From an uncultured Pelagibacteraceae bacterium (GTDB taxonomy: Bacteria > Pseudomonadota > Alphaproteobacteria > Pelagibacterales > Pelagibacteraceae), in the NCBI GenBank assembly GCA_902553555.1, contig CACDLE010000007.1, positions 1 through 39,527 of the forward strand: DNA of 39,527 nucleotides, written 5' to 3'. Shown piece after piece: positions 36,243-39,527 of the stretch (within the stretch, counting starts at the first letter, position 1; each line of letters opens with the position of its first letter). The notes under the pieces were generated by a model. The model saw nothing but the letters and a program-made list of their open reading frames with translations, was not told the DNA's origin and made no database searches. A program made the translations under genes and the position numbers.

Positions 36243-37609
36243 TTAACTCCAATCATACAGTAACCAACTGGTTTAATTGTTCCAAAAACACCTGGACAAG
36301 ATTTTTTCAAAATTTTAGGATTACCTGTATAAATTACTCCAGTGTTGTAGTCGACAATTTCAAGATTATTTTCTATTGTGTTAAACCATTTTGGCCTAGA
36401 GGATAGATGATAAGAAAGATTGCCTGCAAACCATTCATCACCAACAACTATTGATATTTCGTTAAAAAAATTTTTTTCCCATTTCCTTTGAACAAGATTA
36501 GAAATTTCTTTACCAGGATAATCAGTTCTTTTGAAATCATTAGCCAATGATACGTATAAATAAGAAGCTGGAGAGAGAAAAAAAACTAAAACGAATAATG
36601 AAAAAAAAAATTTTAGATTATCTTTAATCTTAACTGCTGTAATCATAATTAATAGAACTCCAAAAAACAAATAAAAAGGTGTCATCCACATAGTCCTTAT
36701 TTTTGCTCCTGTTACTATTGAAGTTAATAAAACCAAAACAATTGGTAGAATAGTAAGTAATAATATAAACAATTTCTTTTTATCTTTTTTTACTGAAAAA
36801 TTAAATTTAAAACGTTTAACAATTAAGATAAATAAAATTAAAAAAGGAAATAAAATACCCAATTGTTTAAGAATAAATTTAAGAGGATTGGCAAAATACT
36901 CTATAAATGAAACGGCTTCTACACCTGATCGATTTAAAGCATAAGAAATTGTAACAAATTCATTTTCTAACAACCATAAAACATGTGGTGAAATAATTAA
37001 TAAAAAAATTGCTGAGGGAATAAAATATTTTATCTCAAATTTTTTCTTTTTAAAAATATCATATATGAAAAAAATTTTCAGTGATAAGATTAAATAAACA
37101 AATACATATTTTGACAAAAAACCTATTGCTGCAACTATACCTAAAAGTATCCAGTCAGAAACCTTATTTCTATCATAACATTTCCAACCATAATAAATTG
37201 TCATAGACCAAAAAGGTAGCTGACAAACGTTTACGTTAAATTCTGGTGTCGTAAAATTATAGAAAAAAATTGCTTCTAAAAGCAAAACTGAGATTAAGCA
37301 TAAACTTTCTTTTTTTAGAAAAATCTTAGATAATTTCCAAACATAAAAAAATGCAATAATAACAAATATTTGGCTTAATAAATAATATGCCCAGTCTCTA
37401 TTACCAAATATTTGATAAACTAGTTCAACAAAATAAGCACTAGCGGGAGGATGTTTGTAATATCCCCAAGATAGATTACTACCCCAAGCTAAAGCCTCAA
37501 TAGTGTCTAATGGTAAATTAATGTTTGAAAGCGTAGGGATTAATGTCCATACGACTAAGTGAGAAATTAAAAAAATCCCAAAAAATAGGTCATAATTATT
37601 TTTCAACAT
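36239..37609 (-). CDS. ArnT/PMT-like membrane glycosyltransferase (GT-C fold)
   Basis: The 456-residue protein has about ten membrane helices and the GT-C signature in the first extracytoplasmic loop: DTIEALAWGSNLSWGYYKHPP (acidic pair near 36-39, then GYYKHPP at about 49-55). This is the PMT_2 family that includes ArnT, which transfers aminoarabinose from undecaprenyl phosphate to lipid A. The C-terminal soluble part contains four cysteines or fewer and no recognisable domain. The acceptor could be lipid A, another glycolipid or a protein; sequence alone does not decide. Its start is 70 bases from divergent dksA. Confidence 0.82.
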   Translation of the reverse strand: MLKNNYDLFFGIFLISHLVVWTLIPTLSNINLPLDTIEALAWGSNLSWGYYKHPPASAYFVELVYQIFGNRDWAYYLLSQIFVIIAFFYVWKLSKIFLKKESLCLISVLLLEAIFFYNFTTPEFNVNVCQLPFWSMTIYYGWKCYDRNKVSDWILLGIVAAIGFLSKYVFVYLILSLKIFFIYDIFKKKKFEIKYFIPSAIFLLIISPHVLWLLENEFVTISYALNRSGVEAVSFIEYFANPLKFILKQLGILFPFLILFILIVKRFKFNFSVKKDKKKLFILLLTILPIVLVLLTSIVTGAKIRTMWMTPFYLFFGVLLIMITAVKIKDNLKFFFSLFVLVFFLSPASYLYVSLANDFKRTDYPGKEISNLVQRKWEKNFFNEISIVVGDEWFAGNLSYHLSSRPKWFNTIENNLEIVDYNTGVIYTGNPKILKKSCPGVFGTIKPVGYCMIGVK

Positions 37610-37638
37610 CCACCTAAATTAATACAATTTAAAGACTA

Positions 37639-37666
37639 TTGACACGTATAAATTCAAATCTATACT
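37639..37666 (+). promoter_or_regulatory. Candidate sigma-70 promoter for dksA
   Basis: A perfect TTGACA (37639-37644) and TATACT (37661-37666) are separated by 16 bases and end 13 bases before the dksA ATG, in the gap between divergent genes. It is followed by a GC-containing CCGC, a composition often seen as a discriminator. This is the best promoter match in the window, implying a very short 5' leader. Confidence 0.62.
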
Positions 37667-37679
37667 CCGCTTTTTCGAA

Positions 37680-38099
37680 ATGGTAAAAAAAACTACTAAA
37701 AAATACACTCCAAATCAGAAAGAAAAGTATATGTGTGTAAAACACAAGAAATTCTTTACTGAAGAACTAATAAGGTGGAAAAAAGATATTATTCGTGCAA
37801 ATAATCTTGGAAATTTATTAAATTCCTCTGATGATAGTATGTCTTCAGCAGACTTAGTTGATCAAGCATCTTCGTATACCGACAAATCAGTTGAGATGAA
37901 GGCGTTGAATAGAAGTAGAAAATTAATAGCGAAAATAGATTTAGCATTAAGAAGAATAAAAGATGGTACCTACGGTTACTGTGAAGAAACAGGGGAACCA
38001 ATTGGATTAAAAAGATTGATGGCTAGACCAATTGCTACTTTGACTATTGAAGCCCAAGAAAAACATGAAAGAGATGAAAAAATATTTGTTGATGATTAA
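37680..38099 (+). CDS. dksA: RNA polymerase-binding transcription factor DksA
   Basis: DksA binds in the secondary channel of RNA polymerase and, with ppGpp, adjusts rRNA and biosynthetic promoters. The 139-residue protein has the coiled-coil with the acidic tip motif D.xD.A (DLVDQAS, about 60-66) and the C-terminal globular part GTYGYCEETGEPIGLKRLMA. Of the four zinc-finger cysteines of E. coli DksA only the first is kept (C-EET-G; the distal pair is replaced by EAQEK). This pattern is usual in Alphaproteobacteria and implies a zinc-independent fold. The stop codon interlocks with that of the convergent GST gene at TTAA. Confidence 0.93.
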   Translation: MVKKTTKKYTPNQKEKYMCVKHKKFFTEELIRWKKDIIRANNLGNLLNSSDDSMSSADLVDQASSYTDKSVEMKALNRSRKLIAKIDLALRRIKDGTYGYCEETGEPIGLKRLMARPIATLTIEAQEKHERDEKIFVDD

Positions 38100-38722
38100 A
38101 TCTCTGGAATAGTTTCACCTTTTTTTAAAAGATCATATCCTGATTTAACCTTTGAACGGGAAGCTATTTCTAAATACCATCTTGATAAATTTTTAAATTT
38201 TTTTAAACCAATATCGTGCCATTCATGTCTTGCTATCCAAGGAAAAGTAGCTATATCAGCTATCGTATAATCGTCATAAGCTAGAAATTTTGATTTTTCT
38301 AAACGTAAATCGAGTTCTAAGTAAATTCTTTCGCAAATTTTAAAATATCTTTCTTCGCCAAATTTACTTTTTCCTGGATTATAATGATGAAATTGATGAT
38401 GTTGACCTAGCATAGGTCCCACATAAGCCATTTGACCCATTAACCATTGATTAATAACTGTTCTTTTGGATTTATCATAAAATTTTCCACTTTTTTCAGC
38501 CAAGTAAATTAATATTGCCCCTGACTCAAATAAACTTACATTGCTACCATGATCAATTATAACTGGAATTTTTCTGAAAGGACTTAGTTTTTGAAACTCT
38601 GGTTTAAATTGTTCGTCCTTCTTTATATTGATTTTTGTTATTTTATAATCAAACCCTATTTCTTCAAGCATTATTGTAATTTTTTTTCCGTTTGGCGTGT
38701 TAGAAGTTAATACTTCGATCAT
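38096..38722 (-). CDS. Glutathione S-transferase-like protein (YfcG/Ure2 type)
   Basis: The 208-residue protein has an N-terminal thioredoxin-like GST domain (about 1-82) starting EVLTSNTPNGKKITIMLEEI, with the conserved proline in KIPVI and the glutathione-contacting FESGAILIYLAEK (about 63-75), and an all-helical C-terminal domain. The TPNG start motif and overall length resemble YfcG/YghU and yeast Ure2, which act in disulfide or peroxide reduction with glutathione. The exact reaction is unknown. It overlaps the upstream reductase gene by four bases (ATGA), so both may be cotranscribed redox enzymes. Confidence 0.86.
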   Translation of the reverse strand: MIEVLTSNTPNGKKITIMLEEIGFDYKITKINIKKDEQFKPEFQKLSPFRKIPVIIDHGSNVSLFESGAILIYLAEKSGKFYDKSKRTVINQWLMGQMAYVGPMLGQHHQFHHYNPGKSKFGEERYFKICERIYLELDLRLEKSKFLAYDDYTIADIATFPWIARHEWHDIGLKKFKNLSRWYLEIASRSKVKSGYDLLKKGETIPEI

Positions 38723-39527
38723 TTTTTAACACCAAGTCTATCTTGAATTTCTTTGGAGGAAGTGGTGAATTGAAATCTGTATTTTTCGTTAGGCCTTGCT
38801 CTCTTAAAGCATTCTACTGATGCTAAAGCTGCTTCATGAAAACCAGATAAAATTAGTTTTAATTTACCTGGATAATGACAAATATCTCCAATAGCAAAAA
38901 TTCCAGATTTATTTGTTTGAAAATTCTCTGTGTTTACCTCAATTGTTTTTTTATTCATATTCAGGCCCCATTTAGCTATTGGACCCAATTGCATGATTAA
39001 ACCAAAAAAACCAAAAATTATATCTGTTGGGATTTTCTCAATTTTATCATCATCACTTTTAATCTCGATCTCTTGAAGGTCTCTGCCATTATTTACAGAT
39101 TTTATTTGGAAAGGTGTTTTAATAAAAATTTTTCCCTGTTTCTTTAATTTTTTAAGTTCAGCCAAAGTGTGTGGAGCTCCCCTAAATTCATCTCTCCTAT
39201 GAATTAAAGTAACCTTTGAATTTTTAGAAAATTCTAATGCCCAATCCAAAGCAGTGTCACCACCTCCAAATATTGAAATTTTTTTTCCTTTAAATAAGTC
39301 TTTGTTGCTTACAGAATAAAAAACAGATTTATTCTCAAACTTTTCAAGTTCTTTTAAAGGTAATTTTCTTGGCTCAAATGAACCTACGCCGCCAGCTATA
39401 ATTATATTTGGAGTTTCAAATGTTTTGTTTAGATTTGTTTTTACTATCCATGAGCCTTTTTTTTCACTAATTTCCTGCACTCTCTCATTTAGATGTATAT
39501 TTGATCCGAATGGCTTAATTTGACTAA
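38719..39527 (-). CDS. Ferredoxin/flavodoxin-NADP reductase, thioredoxin-reductase-like (5' end outside window)
   Basis: The frame stays open to the right edge, giving about 269 C-terminal residues; the true start lies beyond the window. A GTG at 39478-39480 is internal, because upstream codons continue the family sequence (QIKPFGSNIHLNERV). The NADPH-binding motif GGGDTALDWALEF and the FAD-contacting segment GIFAIGDICHYPGKLKLI are clear. There is no CxxC pair in the pyridine-nucleotide domain, which separates this group (YumC/TrxR-like FNR) from thioredoxin reductase. These enzymes exchange electrons between NADPH and ferredoxin or flavodoxin. It overlaps the GST-like gene by four bases. Confidence 0.88.
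   Translation of the reverse strand, partial: SQIKPFGSNIHLNERVQEISEKKGSWIVKTNLNKTFETPNIIIAGGVGSFEPRKLPLKELEKFENKSVFYSVSNKDLFKGKKISIFGGGDTALDWALEFSKNSKVTLIHRRDEFRGAPHTLAELKKLKKQGKIFIKTPFQIKSVNNGRDLQEIEIKSDDDKIEKIPTDIIFGFFGLIMQLGPIAKWGLNMNKKTIEVNTENFQTNKSGIFAIGDICHYPGKLKLILSGFHEAALASVECFKRARPNEKYRFQFTTSSKEIQDRLGVKK

Noticed and set aside
38719..39480. Complete reductase starting at GTG 39480
   Set aside because: Upstream codons to the window edge continue the conserved family sequence, so the gene is truncated by the window.
1..39527. Mobile elements, prophage, CRISPR arrays, toxin-antitoxin or defence genes, tRNA or rRNA genes
   Set aside because: I looked on both strands and saw no transposase, integrase, repeat-spacer pattern, defence-type domain or cloverleaf; nearly all of the sequence is explained by core genes.

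Overview
The window is strongly AT-rich, with many A/T homopolymer runs and very tight gene packing. Most neighbours are separated by under 30 bases or overlap. Gene content and order are alphaproteobacterial: pepA divergent from lptFG-lptD-surA-pdxA-rsmA, fabD-fabG-acpP, rpsF-rpsR-rplI-dnaB, cvpA-purF, a YfgM-like gene with bamB, rlmE beside guaB, a eukaryote-type NADP isocitrate dehydrogenase, and a DksA lacking most zinc-finger cysteines. With the lysine/asparagine/isoleucine-rich proteins and minimal intergenic DNA, this points to a free-living, genome-streamlined marine member of the SAR11 clade (Pelagibacterales). That assignment is an inference from composition and gene order, not a search.

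Layout, left to right. 1-491: 5' part of pepA (minus), with a promoter facing away from the envelope operon. 623-7852 (plus): lptF, lptG, lptD, surA, pdxA, rsmA, covering LPS export to the outer membrane, outer-membrane protein folding, vitamin B6 synthesis and 16S rRNA methylation. 7841-10386 (minus): fabD, fabG, acpP and gmk. 10473-17548 (plus): rpsF, rpsR, rplI, dnaB, an MMPL/RND-type membrane protein, cvpA and purF. 17545-25349 (minus): psd, pssA, rlmE, guaB, a small TPR protein, guaA, panB, a YfgM-like protein and bamB, so phospholipid synthesis, GMP synthesis, pantothenate synthesis and outer-membrane assembly are strung together. 25418-26632 (plus): icd. 26625-37609 (minus): a two-gene polyprenyl-sugar glycosyltransferase module, a GFA-family protein, D-glycerate 3-kinase, a TolC-like protein, recA, an aldehyde dehydrogenase with its DUF779 partner, and alaS. 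37680-38099 (plus): dksA. 38096-39527 (minus): a GST-like protein and a truncated ferredoxin-NADP reductase.

The window is mainly core metabolism and information processing. I found no mobile element, CRISPR array, phage gene, tRNA or rRNA, and no stretch above 300 bases without a gene. I do not see an undescribed multi-gene system. The points most worth a second look are an IMP dehydrogenase lacking its CBS module, all four convergent gene pairs overlapping at their 3' ends (two at a shared TTAA), gene slots that differ from the usual alphaproteobacterial order (no fabF/mltG/yicC after acpP, an MMPL protein where alr/radA often sit, no der after bamB), an aldehyde dehydrogenase/DUF779 pair with a strong intercistronic hairpin, and the glycosyltransferase pair.
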